Positions 9,425-19,998 of a DNA stretch of 64,000 nt are shown one piece after another. Origin of the DNA: Bacillota bacterium (GTDB lineage Bacteria > Bacillota > UBA4882 > UBA8346); contig JAEZFP010000032.1 in the NCBI GenBank assembly GCA_023417475.1, forward strand, positions 62,001 to 126,000. Reading direction: 5' to 3'. Made by a program: the position numbers and the translations under genes. How positions within the stretch are numbered: position 1 is the first letter of the stretch; each line of letters starts with the position of its first letter. Below the pieces are notes generated by a model that searched no databases, was not told the origin of the DNA, and saw nothing but the letters and a program-made list of their open reading frames with translations.

Positions 9425-10303
9425 TTATTGAGTGTTTTTTGTAACATAGTCCAATATCGCTTGAGTCCGGCGATAATTATGCTGTTCGAGCAGTTTGAGA
9501 TAATCTCCCACCAACGTCCCGAGTTTTGTCCGGGGATACTGTTTGATTGTCCGTTGGTAGCTGGATCGGAAGGAATCGTTCAACCGTAGTGTCTGATAGT
9601 CGAATGCCGGTGAATTATTCAAACCCAGCAGATAAGCGGAAACGTAATTCTTCATTAATTGACGCAGTTGGGTATTTTTCGCGAAGTCCGGGTTAGTATT
9701 GAGAAACGCTTCAATCCTGACGATCCGGTCGCTTACGGTGTTGACGGGAATTGTCAGACTCGCATCCGCGGCGAAATGACGGGTGGTTTCAGCGGCCATG
9801 ATCTGCAAATAACCGGCCAACCGCTTCGATACCGACTTCCCATACCGGGTATTCATGAGGGGATAGTCGCTTTCAATATAGACCATTCCTTCCGCCCAGG
9901 ATAGTTTAAAGCCGTCTTGGCGAATTTTTTGGATCAACTCACGGATGTTGGCCTCTTTGATATTTTGATTTTCCAAGACAACTTGCGGCGGATACCGGTT
10001 GATCTTGGGATTGACGGCATCGGAAAACAACTCCGCTTCATATTGGGGTTGGAGTTTGGCTTGCAAATCGAGGAGTTGCAAAATGAGCCCGTCATAATCG
10101 GCAGGACGCAACGCTTGACGGTGAGTGTCAAGATAGGCGAGCACCGCGCCGGGAGTGGTAAAGCTTTGATTGACAACGACTACGGCAACGGGTGGGACTG
10201 CCGCCGGCTCAGCGGCAAATACCGTAAAAACAGAGAATCCGGTCAGGAAAACAACGCTGATTAACAGTCCGGTGATTGCAAACAGACTCGTGCTACGTTT
10301 CAT
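9425..10303 (-). CDS. Secreted protein of unknown function
   Basis: A 292-aa protein I do not recognise. The first ~31 residues form a classical signal peptide: MKRS, a long hydrophobic core, then a likely AXA-type cleavage near VFAAEP. The mature part is mainly helical with many Gln, Tyr and Asn residues and no obvious catalytic motif. GGAGG precedes ATG 10303. In a diderm cell it could be periplasmic. It is divergent from the DUF4397 gene with 178 bases between them. Confidence 0.75.
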   Translation of the reverse strand: MKRSTSLFAITGLLISVVFLTGFSVFTVFAAEPAAVPPVAVVVVNQSFTTPGAVLAYLDTHRQALRPADYDGLILQLLDLQAKLQPQYEAELFSDAVNPKINRYPPQVVLENQNIKEANIRELIQKIRQDGFKLSWAEGMVYIESDYPLMNTRYGKSVSKRLAGYLQIMAAETTRHFAADASLTIPVNTVSDRIVRIEAFLNTNPDFAKNTQLRQLMKNYVSAYLLGLNNSPAFDYQTLRLNDSFRSSYQRTIKQYPRTKLGTLVGDYLKLLEQHNYRRTQAILDYVTKNTQ

Positions 10304-10481
10304 TCAATCCTCCAGCTTGTTTGTGGTTTATTGGCGCTGGTACATCAAATCAATTGTAGAGGATATTCGTTGCAAACTCAATCGGAAAGGAATGTCAATC
10401 GGCGGCCATCCAAAAATTGTGCACCAGATTTTGGGCAAAAGGAATATATTATGTTAGCAGATTACCGAAGGTGGTGAAGTA

Positions 10482-11096
10482 ATGGCTCAAAACCCATTCG
10501 ATTCGTATCTTCGTTTTTTTCATGCCATTCCCGGCGGACCGGTCGTGGATATTTACGCCAATAACAGCTTGATTGCCCGTGATGTGAATTATGGCGGTAT
10601 CTCGGCGTATCTGGCCCTACAGCATGGGAAGTATCAAATCACGGTGTTTGCCGCCGGAACAACGGTTGCTCCCGTTGCCGACGTTTTTTTGATGATTCCG
10701 GCCCATACCGCCTTAACGACCGCGTTGGTCGGCAGCGTCGGGGCGGTCCAGTTGAAACCGTTGATTGATGCGCCGGAGCAACGCAACCGGCGCCGCTCCA
10801 TGGTGCGGTTCGTCCATCTTTCCCCAACGGCGTTGGTGACTGACTTCGCATTAAATGACGGGCGAGTTCTTTTCCGGAAAGTCGCACCGCACGAGGCGAC
10901 GCGATATGCTTCGCTCCATCCCGGACGCTGCGGTTTTAAAATCCGGATTGCCGGTTCCCGGCAGATTGTCTTCCGGGTTCCCGACATTCGCTTGGGAGTT
11001 GGCCAATTTTACACGGTGTATCTGATTGGGTATTCCGGTGGCGATCAACCGGTTCAAACAATCGTTGTTAATGATCTTATCCGGTTGGAGGGTTAA
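10482..11096 (+). CDS. DUF4397 domain protein
   Basis: A 204-aa protein with two related beta-rich halves: RFFHAIPGGPVVDIYAN near the N terminus and VRFVHLSPTALVTDFALN from about residue 107. These are typical DUF4397 repeats, which resemble immunoglobulin-like folds and are usually surface or envelope proteins. No signal peptide is visible here, unlike most exported members. SD GGTGGTGAAG precedes ATG 10482. The function is unknown, and an intracellular or spore-associated location is possible given the missing leader. Confidence 0.82.
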   Translation: MAQNPFDSYLRFFHAIPGGPVVDIYANNSLIARDVNYGGISAYLALQHGKYQITVFAAGTTVAPVADVFLMIPAHTALTTALVGSVGAVQLKPLIDAPEQRNRRRSMVRFVHLSPTALVTDFALNDGRVLFRKVAPHEATRYASLHPGRCGFKIRIAGSRQIVFRVPDIRLGVGQFYTVYLIGYSGGDQPVQTIVVNDLIRLEG

Positions 11097-11117
11097 ACAA
11101 TCAATTTTGAAAGATTG

Positions 11118-11155
11118 AGGTTGTTGCTACGGAAAAAGCGACAACCTTCATTTTC
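11118..11155 (+). terminator. Terminator after the DUF4397 gene
   Basis: AGGTTGTTGC (11118-11127) pairs with GCGACAACCT (11138-11147) through one G-U pair, followed by TCATTTTCG. Confidence 0.6.
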
Positions 11156-11170
11156 GTATCTCAAACCCCC

Positions 11171-11202
11171 AAAAAGCTCAGCCACAGGTTGAAAGCCGTG
11201 GC
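11171..11202 (-). terminator. Probable terminator of the NCS2 permease gene (minus strand)
   Basis: Read on the minus strand, GCCACGG (11202-11196) pairs with CTGTGGC (11187-11181) with one mismatch and is followed by a T run (complement of 11171-11175). Confidence 0.5.
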
Positions 11203-11238
11203 CGGTTAAGTTCTGCGATTTTTTCATCGCCTTGGGTA

Positions 11239-12570
11239 TTAACCCGGGGCGGTGGTTTGGGAGGACGGCTTAGGCAGTAAAACATGTTCCAAAAGAATAC
11301 AGATCAACATCCCGCTGATAAAGCCGTTGCCCAAGATGTAGCGTAATAATAGCGGCACACTGGCAAAAGCGGTGCCGGGCAAATTCATGATTCCCGCGCC
11401 GACCATCAATGACAGCCCGATGATAAAGATCTCGCGGCTCTCCAGTTTGAGTTGGGCATAATCTTTGAGTCCAAAACCGATCATCTGACAAAATGCCGCC
11501 ATTAAAACGGAATATCCCACCGGAACCGGGATTGAGCAAAAGAACAAACTGACCGGCGGAAATAAACCCATCAACAACATAACCACCGCAGCCACAATAA
11601 ACGGCAAGCGGGCCGCCACTCCGGTAATACTGATCAAACCGGAACTGGCGGCAAACGGCACCACGCCGACGGTGGCGCCCAGACCGATAATAATATCGGA
11701 AAAGCCGGTGGCGATAATGCCGCGTTTCAATGCCTGCGGCGGAATGGGCCGCTCAATGGTTCGTTCCATCGCAATAAAAGCGGCGACCAGATTGGAGAGG
11801 ATTAAAACGCCGGAGATGATCGAGACCAGCAGCACTCCCGGATCAAAGGTGGGCTTACCCCAGGCAAATAACTCCGGCAATTGGATCAGCGGCATTGCCA
11901 CCCAAGCCACTCCGGGCGCCATCCCGAGCAACCGGGCCACGATCCAGCCGAAAACAATTCCAATAAACACGGCGATGCTCTTTACGAAACCGCGACATTT
12001 CAGATTGATCGCGATTACTGTGCCGATAGAGACGACGGAAGCGACAGCGGCCGCCGGGTCAATGGCTGGGTGAGCGGCGGTAACCCCCAAAGCGCCGCGG
12101 ACTAACGAACCGGCTAACTGAATGGTTAACAAGACCATCACCGTGCCGGTCACCACCGGTGTAAACAAACGTAACGCTTTTTGGACTAACCCGGAGACCC
12201 CAAACAAGATTAAGATCAGCCCGGCGGCGATCAACCCGAGTTCCAAATCGGACCGTAAAACCGGTAACGGTTTGCCCATCTCCGGCGCCATGGTGGCCAA
12301 AATGATAAAAATACCCCACCAGGTTCCGGCCGGTCCTTCCAAGATGGGATACCTGTGGCCGAAGAGGGCTTGAATAAGCGTGACCAACGAGGTAAAGAAG
12401 ATCGTCCGTTGGGCCAGCGTAGCAATGCCGTAATGATCAAGGCCCAAGGCCGTACCGATTAACAACGGAACAACAACGACATTCACCAGATTAAAAGCCA
12501 GGAATTGCAGGGAATAGACGAGTGTCTGCGGCAATGGCGGTCGATCGTCGGGATAGTAGAGAAGTTTCAT
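11239..12570 (-). CDS. NCS2 family nucleobase permease (uracil/xanthine type)
   Basis: A 443-aa polytopic protein of the nucleobase:cation symporter-2 family, which imports uracil, xanthine or related bases. Family features include the glycine/proline-rich ILEGPAGTWWG segment after the second membrane helix, the GFSDIIIGLGATVGVVPFA segment and about 12-14 hydrophobic helices. SD GAAGGAAGG precedes ATG 12570. No purine riboswitch consensus is visible in the 278-base leader, and no purine metabolism gene is adjacent. Substrate specificity cannot be assigned by eye. Confidence 0.88.
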   Translation of the reverse strand: MKLLYYPDDRPPLPQTLVYSLQFLAFNLVNVVVVPLLIGTALGLDHYGIATLAQRTIFFTSLVTLIQALFGHRYPILEGPAGTWWGIFIILATMAPEMGKPLPVLRSDLELGLIAAGLILILFGVSGLVQKALRLFTPVVTGTVMVLLTIQLAGSLVRGALGVTAAHPAIDPAAAVASVVSIGTVIAINLKCRGFVKSIAVFIGIVFGWIVARLLGMAPGVAWVAMPLIQLPELFAWGKPTFDPGVLLVSIISGVLILSNLVAAFIAMERTIERPIPPQALKRGIIATGFSDIIIGLGATVGVVPFAASSGLISITGVAARLPFIVAAVVMLLMGLFPPVSLFFCSIPVPVGYSVLMAAFCQMIGFGLKDYAQLKLESREIFIIGLSLMVGAGIMNLPGTAFASVPLLLRYILGNGFISGMLICILLEHVLLPKPSSQTTAPG

Positions 12571-12848
12571 GGTGGGTGTCCTTCCTTCGTTGTAACTGTC
12601 GAAAATTCAGTTCATCTTCTAAATCTTTTTCGGCATCTTCGGTTAAAAATTGTAGTCCTATCAATATTGCAATAAATTTTTGGCGCGATTCTTACATACT
12701 TTAACCAGATTGTAAGGGGAAAATGGAACTCTCCTAAAAATGCGTTCGTTAACATAAATTAGAAGATATCGCATCGGGAGAACATTGCGGATCGTCGGCA
12801 ATTTTTGGACCGGGCAATCCCGGGTTGGGTTAGAAAGGTGCGAGATCG

Positions 12849-13781
12849 ATGAAATATCGCGATTATTATGAAGTATTGGAAGTACCCCGTTCCGCTGAAA
12901 CGGAAACAATAAAAAAAGCCTTCCGCCGTTTGGCCCGGACATATCATCCCGATGTCAATCCCGGCGATCAAACGGCTGAGGCGAAGTTTAAAGAGATCAA
13001 TGAGGCCTATACCGTCCTTTCCGATCCTGATAAACGGCAACGTTACGATCAATTGGGACCGAATTGGCAAAACGGTTCGGACTTTACGCCGCCGCCCGAC
13101 TGGAGCGGCTATGGAAGTCACACTGCCACGACCGGCAACTCCTTCGGTTTTGGCGGCCAAACCTTTGATTTCAGCGAGTTCTTTAAAGCCTTTTTTGGTG
13201 GCGGTGGAGTTCAAAGCGCGTCCCGCTATGCCGGATCCCCGGTGAAAGGGCAAAACTTTGAAGCGGAGTTACCTCTGACGTTACAGCAAATCCATCACGG
13301 CGGCAGGCATTCCTTTACTTATACCGGTTTGGATAAAAAACCGCATCAAATCGATGTGCATGTCCCGCTGGGCGTCCGGTCCGGGACGACCATCCGGCTA
13401 GCGGGAATGGGTGGCGCCGGGATAGGAGCTAAAACCGCCGGCGATCTTTTCTTAAAAATAAAAGTGGTTCTCGACCCGATCTTCGCAATCATTGGTCGGG
13501 ACGATCTCCAAATCGAATTGGCGGTCACACCGTGGGAAGCCGTCCTGGGCGCGGAAGTTCAAGTGCCAACCGTCGCCGGCAAAGTGGCGATGACCATCCC
13601 GCCCGGAACTCAAACCGGACAACGCATGCGGCTGCGCGGGCAAGGCTTGAACCGTCTGAACGGTCGCGGCGATCAATATGTGAAGATCCGCATCGTCGTA
13701 CCCACCCGGCCAACCGACCGGGAACGGGAGTTATTTGATAAATTAGCGAAAGAATCCGCTTTCAACCCCCGGGTTAGTTAA
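12849..13781 (+). CDS. DnaJ-like co-chaperone without zinc finger (CbpA/DnaJ class II)
   Basis: A 310-aa J-domain protein. Residues 1-68 are a J domain with the invariant HPD (TYHPDVNPG) that stimulates Hsp70 ATPase. A Gly/Phe-rich linker follows (about 75-130), then two C-terminal beta-sandwich substrate-binding domains ([11 protein letters not shown]... and [15 protein letters not shown]). The Cys-rich zinc-binding insert of DnaJ class I is absent, as in E. coli CbpA. GAAAGGTG precedes ATG 12849. It lies 25 bases upstream of clpB, so the two likely form a disaggregation operon working with DnaK encoded elsewhere. Confidence 0.92.
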   Translation: MKYRDYYEVLEVPRSAETETIKKAFRRLARTYHPDVNPGDQTAEAKFKEINEAYTVLSDPDKRQRYDQLGPNWQNGSDFTPPPDWSGYGSHTATTGNSFGFGGQTFDFSEFFKAFFGGGGVQSASRYAGSPVKGQNFEAELPLTLQQIHHGGRHSFTYTGLDKKPHQIDVHVPLGVRSGTTIRLAGMGGAGIGAKTAGDLFLKIKVVLDPIFAIIGRDDLQIELAVTPWEAVLGAEVQVPTVAGKVAMTIPPGTQTGQRMRLRGQGLNRLNGRGDQYVKIRIVVPTRPTDRERELFDKLAKESAFNPRVS

Positions 13782-13806
13782 GCGTGACAGACAGGAGAAA
13801 TCAAAA

Positions 13807-16419
13807 ATGGATATTAACCGGATGACCGAAAAGGTCCAATCAGCAATTGGCGAAGCGCAAAATACCGCCGTCCGTCTGAGCCACCAGCAAGTGGATGTCG
13901 AACATCTGTTACTGGCATTGTTGGAACAGCCCGATGGCCTGGTTCCGTCGCTGGTGAATAAAGCCAACATCAACCTGGAAACGTTCACCCGCCGCGTTCG
14001 GCAGACTGTCGAACGGTTGCCGCGGGTCACTGTCAGCGGACAGGCCAGCAATGCCGAACATGTCTATATTACCGGCCGACTGAACCGGTTGTTGATGGAT
14101 ACGGAGAACGAAGCCAAGCAATGGCAGGATCAGTTTATCTCGACCGAACATCTACTGTTAGTCATGACCGAAGACGGCGGAACTGCCGGACGGATCCTGA
14201 AAGAGTTTCAGCTTGACCGGGAACGGGTGCAGGAGATTGTCAAAACGATTCGCGGCAGTCAACGGGTGACCTCCCAAAATCCCGAAGCCACCTATGAAGC
14301 GTTGGAGCGTTACGGACGCGACCTGACCCAGTTGGCGGCCAAGGCCAAACTTGACCCGGTCATCGGCCGGGATGACGAGATCCGGCGGGTGATTCAAGTG
14401 CTGTCGCGCCGGACCAAAAACAACCCGGTGCTGATCGGAGAACCGGGCGTCGGTAAAACCGCTATCGTGGAAGGGCTGGCGCAACGGATTATCCGCGGCG
14501 ACGTCCCCGACGGGTTAAAAAAGAAACGGGTAATCTCATTAGATATGGGCGCTTTAATTGCCGGCGCCAAATACCGCGGTGAATTTGAGGAACGGTTAAA
14601 GGCGGTTTTGAAAGAGGTGCAAGATTCGGAAGGAAAGATTGTTCTGTTTATTGACGAGTTGCATACGGTCGTCGGCGCCGGCAAGGCCGAAGGGGCGATG
14701 GATGCCGGGAACCTGCTCAAACCGATGTTAGCCCGGGGCGAACTTCATTGCATTGGCGCGACAACCCTGGACGAGTACCGCAAGCATATTGAGAAGGATG
14801 CCGCATTGGAACGGCGGTTTCAGACGGTTTTGGTCGATCAGCCGACAGTTGAGGATACGGTCTCCATTTTACGGGGGTTGAAAGAACGCTACGAGGTCCA
14901 TCACGGAGTCCGGATCAAAGACGCCGCTTTGGTCTCGGCGGCGCTGTTATCCAACCGCTATATTTCGGACCGTTTCTTGCCGGACAAAGCGATTGATCTG
15001 ATCGACGAAGCGGCCGCCAAGTTGCGGACCGAGATCGACTCCATGCCCACCGTCTTGGACGAGCAACTTCGCCGGGTCATGCAATTGGAGATTGAACGGG
15101 AAGCTCTAAGGAAAGAGACCGACCTCGCCTCGAAAGAACGCCTGGAACGGCTGGAAAAGGAGTTGGCCGACCTGAAAAGCGACGCCGACGCCCTCAAAGC
15201 CCGCTGGGATCATGAAAAAGCGGACGTCCAACGGCTGCGGCAACTGCGGGAAGCGATCGAGGCGACCAAAGCCGCCGTCGAACAGGCGGAACTGCAATAC
15301 GATCTGAATCAGGCCGCCGAATTGAAGTACGGAAAACTGGCCGGTTTGGAGAAACAATTGGCCGCCGAGGAAGAACGTCTGGTCAAGGAACCGGAACGTT
15401 CCCGGATGATCAAGGAAGAAGTGGATGAGGAGGATATCGCCCAGGTGGTCAGCCGCTGGACCGGTATTCCCGTCGCCAAGATCGTCCAGGGCGAAGTGCA
15501 AAAGTTACTGCAGCTCGAAGCGGAGTTGCACCACCGGGTGGTTGGACAAGAAGAGGCGGTCACCGCCGTCGCCGAGGCGATTATCCGCGCCCGTTCCGGA
15601 TTGAAGGATCCCAACCGTCCCATCGGCTCTTTCATTTTCCTGGGACCGACCGGGGTGGGCAAGACCGAATTGGCGAGAGCTTTGGCCCAGTTTTTGTTTG
15701 ATGATGCCAACACCATGATCCGGATTGACATGTCCGAATATCAGGAGAAACACACTGTCGCCCGCTTGATCGGCGCCCCGCCGGGGTATGTTGGTTATGA
15801 GGAGGGCGGCCAGTTGACCGAGGCAGTCCGACGCCGGCCTTACGCAGTCGTTTTATTTGACGAGATTGAAAAGGCCCACTATGATGTCTTCAATGTTCTC
15901 CTGCAGTTGTTGGACGACGGCCGGTTGACCGACGGGCAAGGCCGGACCGTCGATTTTAAAAACACTATCGTCATTATGACTTCCAACGTGGGCAGCGACC
16001 GGATCTTAGAATACAAAGGCGCTTTTGCCGGGTCCGGTTACGAGCGGATGAAACAAACGGTCCTGGAGGAGATGCGCAATCACTTCCGGCCCGAGTTTCT
16101 TAACCGGGTGGATGAGACCATTGTGTTCCATTCCTTACATGAAGGACATCTCAAGGAGATCGTCACGATTCATTTGCGCTATTTAAAAGAGCGGTTGTCC
16201 GACCGCCATATCGGATTGGAGTTAACCGATGCCGCCAAAGCTTATTTAGTGCGGGCGGGTTATGATCCGGTTTACGGAGCGCGGCCATTGAAACGGGCGA
16301 TTCAAAAAGAGGTGGAAACGCCGCTGGGCCGGTTGATCCTCCAAGGCGAAGTCCGGGATGGCTGTCAAGTTGTTGCCGATTTTGAGTCAGGGCAGGAACG
16401 ATTGGTGTTTCGTTATTAA
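13807..16419 (+). CDS. clpB: ATP-dependent disaggregase ClpB
   Basis: A Hsp100 disaggregase of 870 aa, full length for ClpB. It has an N-terminal repeat domain (residues 1-145), a first AAA+ module with Walker A GEPGVGKT (about 211-218) and Walker [10 protein letters not shown], and the coiled-coil middle domain (about 410-520) that separates ClpB from ClpA/ClpC. The second AAA+ module has GPTGVGKT (about 613-620), Walker [11 protein letters not shown] and the pore motif GYVGYEEGG. No ClpP-docking loop is apparent. It acts in the cytosol with DnaK/DnaJ, and the upstream DnaJ-like gene is in the same operon. Confidence 0.97.
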   Translation: MDINRMTEKVQSAIGEAQNTAVRLSHQQVDVEHLLLALLEQPDGLVPSLVNKANINLETFTRRVRQTVERLPRVTVSGQASNAEHVYITGRLNRLLMDTENEAKQWQDQFISTEHLLLVMTEDGGTAGRILKEFQLDRERVQEIVKTIRGSQRVTSQNPEATYEALERYGRDLTQLAAKAKLDPVIGRDDEIRRVIQVLSRRTKNNPVLIGEPGVGKTAIVEGLAQRIIRGDVPDGLKKKRVISLDMGALIAGAKYRGEFEERLKAVLKEVQDSEGKIVLFIDELHTVVGAGKAEGAMDAGNLLKPMLARGELHCIGATTLDEYRKHIEKDAALERRFQTVLVDQPTVEDTVSILRGLKERYEVHHGVRIKDAALVSAALLSNRYISDRFLPDKAIDLIDEAAAKLRTEIDSMPTVLDEQLRRVMQLEIEREALRKETDLASKERLERLEKELADLKSDADALKARWDHEKADVQRLRQLREAIEATKAAVEQAELQYDLNQAAELKYGKLAGLEKQLAAEEERLVKEPERSRMIKEEVDEEDIAQVVSRWTGIPVAKIVQGEVQKLLQLEAELHHRVVGQEEAVTAVAEAIIRARSGLKDPNRPIGSFIFLGPTGVGKTELARALAQFLFDDANTMIRIDMSEYQEKHTVARLIGAPPGYVGYEEGGQLTEAVRRRPYAVVLFDEIEKAHYDVFNVLLQLLDDGRLTDGQGRTVDFKNTIVIMTSNVGSDRILEYKGAFAGSGYERMKQTVLEEMRNHFRPEFLNRVDETIVFHSLHEGHLKEIVTIHLRYLKERLSDRHIGLELTDAAKAYLVRAGYDPVYGARPLKRAIQKEVETPLGRLILQGEVRDGCQVVADFESGQERLVFRY

Positions 16420-16440
16420 AGAAGTAAGTGAATGAAGTAA

Positions 16441-16469
16441 AAACCCAAGGCTGTTTGCCTTGGGTTTTT
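16441..16469. terminator. Bidirectional terminator between clpB and the MATE gene
   Basis: Perfect 11-bp stem AAACCCAAGGC (16441-16451) / GCCTTGGGTTT (16457-16467) with T runs on both strands, between convergent genes. Confidence 0.9.
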
Positions 16470-16503
16470 CGAAGTCGCTCTCCGTTTATTTGGATGATGA
16501 CAC

Positions 16504-17889
16504 TTACGCAGTTTTGGGCGTTGCTTTGATGATTACTTTTTTCTGCCATTCCGGCCCTTTGAACCGTAAATAGAAGGCCACGCTCCGGATCAACCAGTCG
16601 AAATACATGCCCATCCAGATGCCAATGACGCCCCATTGAAGTTGGACGCAGAAGATGTATCCCAGGGAGATCCGGAAGATCCACATGCTAATGCCGGAGA
16701 CCGCTAAAGTATAGCGCACATCGCCTGCTCCCTTAAGGCCGGCCGGGAGTAAAAACGAGAAGCTCCAGAAGACCAGGAAAAAAGCGGTGATCCGCATTAA
16801 CAAAGCGGCCAAAGCGATGATCTCGTGATTGGTCGAGTAAAGGGAGGCCAAAAACGGAAAGATCGGAATAAAGGCGATATTGAGCGCCGCTAAGCCAATC
16901 GAACTGATTTTGGTGAGATAATCCAAGGAGCAGCGAGCGTCATTACATTCGCCCCGTCCCATGTTTTGACCGACGAGGGTCGTGGCGGCGATACCCAACG
17001 CCTGTCCTGGAATGATCATCATGGTATGAAGCGAGTTTGCGACGTAGTTCGCCACGATCGCCACAGTCCCCAAGGGAACAATAAAGGTTTGAGTGATTAA
17101 CTTGCCACTGCTAAACAACAATGATTCGATACTGGACGGAACGCCAATATTCAAAATGGCTTGTAACTTAACCCAATCGGGCCGGAAATGAAAGATCCGC
17201 CGGATCCGTAAGTTCCCCGAACCCCGAAAGAGGATGTAAATGAGGACAATTCCTCCGGTAAAACGGGCGATCGCGATGCCCCATGCCGCGCCGGCGACGC
17301 CGAAACCGTTGAAATGCAAAGGGGCAAACCCAAAGATTAACAAGAAACTGAAGATAATGTTGATAATATTCATCAAAATAACGACTTTTGCCGGGGTGCG
17401 GGTATCGCCGGCGCCGCGCAGCACTCCGCAAGCCACCGAGGTTAAGGCGATTAACGGATAACTATATAAGGTTATCGCCAGATAATCCAGCGCATTCCGA
17501 AACACCTCCGGATCGGCGGAGCCAAACAGCAGTTGCAGCAAGGGATGGCGGAAGACGCCAACCAGTACCGCAATCAGTGCCGATAAGATTAAACCGGCGT
17601 ATAAGGCTTGCTTGGAGGTTTCGCCGGCATTGCGGGGATCGTTGGCCCCGGTATAGTGGGCGACAATGATCGTCCCCCCGACCGCCAACGAAGAAAATGC
17701 GGCAATAAACATTACATTGAGGCTGTCAATCATTCCGATGGCGGCTGCGGCTTCTTTGCCGATATGCCCGGCCATGATGGAGTTAATCACGCCCATTAGG
17801 GTAATGAACGACTGCTCGGCCATGACCGGCAGGGTTAATTGGACAATCTCCTTCCGGAGATTTTTGTTTGTCTGAAATAATCGAAGCAT
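16504..17889 (-). CDS. MATE family efflux transporter
   Basis: A 461-aa, 12-helix membrane protein of the multidrug and toxic compound extrusion family. The two halves are recognisable from repeated features, including NSIMAGHIGKEAAAAIG in the first half, ACGVLRGAGDTRTP (the family signature after helix 4) and PAGLKGAGDVRYT at the equivalent point in the second half. These transporters export cationic drugs or metabolites using Na+ or H+ gradients. The SD is weak: AAGG lies directly against ATG 17889. No regulator is adjacent, and the substrate is unknown. Confidence 0.92.
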   Translation of the reverse strand: MLRLFQTNKNLRKEIVQLTLPVMAEQSFITLMGVINSIMAGHIGKEAAAAIGMIDSLNVMFIAAFSSLAVGGTIIVAHYTGANDPRNAGETSKQALYAGLILSALIAVLVGVFRHPLLQLLFGSADPEVFRNALDYLAITLYSYPLIALTSVACGVLRGAGDTRTPAKVVILMNIINIIFSFLLIFGFAPLHFNGFGVAGAAWGIAIARFTGGIVLIYILFRGSGNLRIRRIFHFRPDWVKLQAILNIGVPSSIESLLFSSGKLITQTFIVPLGTVAIVANYVANSLHTMMIIPGQALGIAATTLVGQNMGRGECNDARCSLDYLTKISSIGLAALNIAFIPIFPFLASLYSTNHEIIALAALLMRITAFFLVFWSFSFLLPAGLKGAGDVRYTLAVSGISMWIFRISLGYIFCVQLQWGVIGIWMGMYFDWLIRSVAFYLRFKGPEWQKKVIIKATPKTA

Positions 17890-18063
17890 CCTTGACCAAT
17901 CTTTCGCTGTTTTATAATCGTACCGAATCGTAATAAGAAATTGGCAAAATTCTTAAGATAATCCCAATATAAGTATAACACTGAATGTCCCGGTTAAGTG
18001 GAAGTTCCATCTTAATATTGTCTTAACATATAGTACAAAACGCAGTTGCGCTACGGTAAATAA

Positions 18064-18093
18064 AAAAAGACTCGCCGGATGACAAGTCTTTTT
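18064..18093 (-). terminator. Terminator of the acyl-CoA ligase gene
   Basis: AAAAAGACT (18064-18072) pairs with AGTCTTTTT (18085-18093). On the minus strand the hairpin ends in a T run just after the ligase stop codon. Confidence 0.8.
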
Positions 18094-18101
18094 GAGTAAT
18101 C

Positions 18102-19709
18102 TTATTGGACGTTTTCTCTTAACAGACGCCGTAACACTTTTCCAACCGAACTGCGCGGCAATTCAGCGACAATGTTGATTTTGTTCGGTACTTTAAACTT
18201 TGCCAGATGTTTCGCGCAGAATTGGCGTAACTCTTTTTCACTGCTGGCGGCGCCGGCTTTTAGAGCGACATAGGCTTCGGGAACTTCGCCGCGCAACGGA
18301 TGGGGTACACCAATGACTGCGGCCTCGCGGATCGCCGGGTGCGAGTATAGTAAATCCTCGATCTCCCGCGGATAGATTTTTTCGCCGCCCATGATAATCA
18401 TATCTTTCAAACGGTCGGCGATATAGAGGTAGCCGTCCTCATCCCGTTTGACCAGATCACCGGTATGCAGCCAACCGTCTTTGAGAACCATAGCGGTTTC
18501 ATCGGGACGATTCCAATACCCTTGCATTACTTGAGGCCCTTTGACCACCAGTTCGCCAACCAGATCCGGTTCGGTAATTTCCCGCCCGGTTTGCGGGTCG
18601 ACAATTTTAACTTGAGTATCCGGTACCGGAATTCCGATGCTCCCGTTTTTCGACAAACCGTAAATGGGATTTACCGCCACCACCGGCGAGGCTTCGGAGA
18701 GTCCGTATCCTTCCACCAGTCGGCCGCCGGTGATCTCTTGAAACTTTTCCTGAATCGCCAACGGTAACGGAGCCGAACCGCTGACGCAAGCCTTGATGGA
18801 ACGTAAGTCGTAATTCCCGGTGTCCCGCATGGTCATGGCGCCATACATGGCGGGTACGCCCATAAACAAATTGGCCTTGTAATGATCCACCAATTGCATC
18901 AGGTCGTTAAGATCAAATTTCGGAAGCAGCAACATGGCCGATCCGCTATAAACCGCACCGTTCATGCTGGTTGTCAAACCGTAGATGTGAAATAGCGGGA
19001 TAACACAGATAAAACGACCCTCGCCATCCTTATAGACATTGGTAAATAGTTCGCGAAATTGGCGGGCATTCGCCACTAAATTGTAGTGGGTTAGCACCGC
19101 TCCTTTGGAACGCCCGGTGGTTCCTCCGGTATACTGGAGCGTGGCGATGGAATTACAGTTGATTTTCGATCCCGGTTTTTGTTCCGATTGGGTAAAAAGC
19201 AATTGTTCCAATTGAAGGTGGTCATCGGAAACGGAATAATTCTGGTCCGGGCCAAACGGCGTTTTAATATCAGTGACAATTACTTTGAGGTTTTTATTGA
19301 TGAAATTCTTATAGAGAGCTGAGATTTCAACCGAGGTAATACAGGCTTTCATGCCGCTGTCGTTAATGATTAAGGTCAGATCATCCCCGCAAAACTGGGG
19401 ATTAATCGGAACCGCCACGGCTCCGGCGGTGAGGATACCATAATAAGCGATGATAAACTGGGGCGAATTTGGTAGTTGGATGCCCACCCGGTCTCCGGTC
19501 GCGATTCCCAACGCAATGAGGAGATTGGCCATTTGATTGACCATCGTCTCAAGCTCGCGGTAGGTCCATTGTTTGCCGGAATAGACCATTGATGTATGTT
19601 CAGAATATTGGTTCGCATTATTACTTAATATTTGGGGTAAGGTGAGCTTGGGGTAATCCAAGTAGTAAGCAACACCCGCTTCATAAAATTTACGCCACTT
19701 TTCTTCCAA
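18102..19709 (-). CDS. Long-chain fatty acid-CoA ligase (AMP-binding, FadD/LcfB-like)
   Basis: A 535-aa member of the adenylate-forming superfamily. Core motifs are intact: the P-loop YTGGTTGRSKGA (A3), GYGLSEASPV (A5), the GWLHTGDLV adenosine-binding segment (A7), DRLKDMIIMGGEKIYP (A8 hinge) and the C-terminal lysine in PRSSVGKVLRR (A10). It probably activates fatty acids to acyl-CoA via acyl-AMP. The start is TTG 19709, nine bases after AAGGAG. No other fatty acid genes are adjacent, so the acyl chain length is uncertain; aryl or short-chain acids remain possible. Confidence 0.88.
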   Translation of the reverse strand: MEEKWRKFYEAGVAYYLDYPKLTLPQILSNNANQYSEHTSMVYSGKQWTYRELETMVNQMANLLIALGIATGDRVGIQLPNSPQFIIAYYGILTAGAVAVPINPQFCGDDLTLIINDSGMKACITSVEISALYKNFINKNLKVIVTDIKTPFGPDQNYSVSDDHLQLEQLLFTQSEQKPGSKINCNSIATLQYTGGTTGRSKGAVLTHYNLVANARQFRELFTNVYKDGEGRFICVIPLFHIYGLTTSMNGAVYSGSAMLLLPKFDLNDLMQLVDHYKANLFMGVPAMYGAMTMRDTGNYDLRSIKACVSGSAPLPLAIQEKFQEITGGRLVEGYGLSEASPVVAVNPIYGLSKNGSIGIPVPDTQVKIVDPQTGREITEPDLVGELVVKGPQVMQGYWNRPDETAMVLKDGWLHTGDLVKRDEDGYLYIADRLKDMIIMGGEKIYPREIEDLLYSHPAIREAAVIGVPHPLRGEVPEAYVALKAGAASSEKELRQFCAKHLAKFKVPNKINIVAELPRSSVGKVLRRLLRENVQ

Positions 19710-19998
19710 GGTAAAACGCTCCTTCCATTAAAAGATGGCAAACTCCAATATAATTCGTTTTGGAAATGAAAAATCCTCCAAGGGTCAAAAAATGACCGGG
19801 GTCGTTTTTGAAATCGATTTAATACCGAAGAATAACTTTTGAGGATATCCATAATCAAACCGGTCAATAATTGTAAAAGATCGTTTCGGGGCGCGCTTAA
19901 ATGAAAGGAACCTACGGTTAAATGTTTGTTCCTCAGTAGGGAAATTGATAAAAACCCAGAATATTACTGTGTGAAAAGATACCCAAACGAAACGGATA

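Noticed and set aside
12571..12848. Purine or other riboswitch in the leader of the NCS2 permease
   Set aside because: The minus-strand leader shows no consensus loops or pairing of a known riboswitch.
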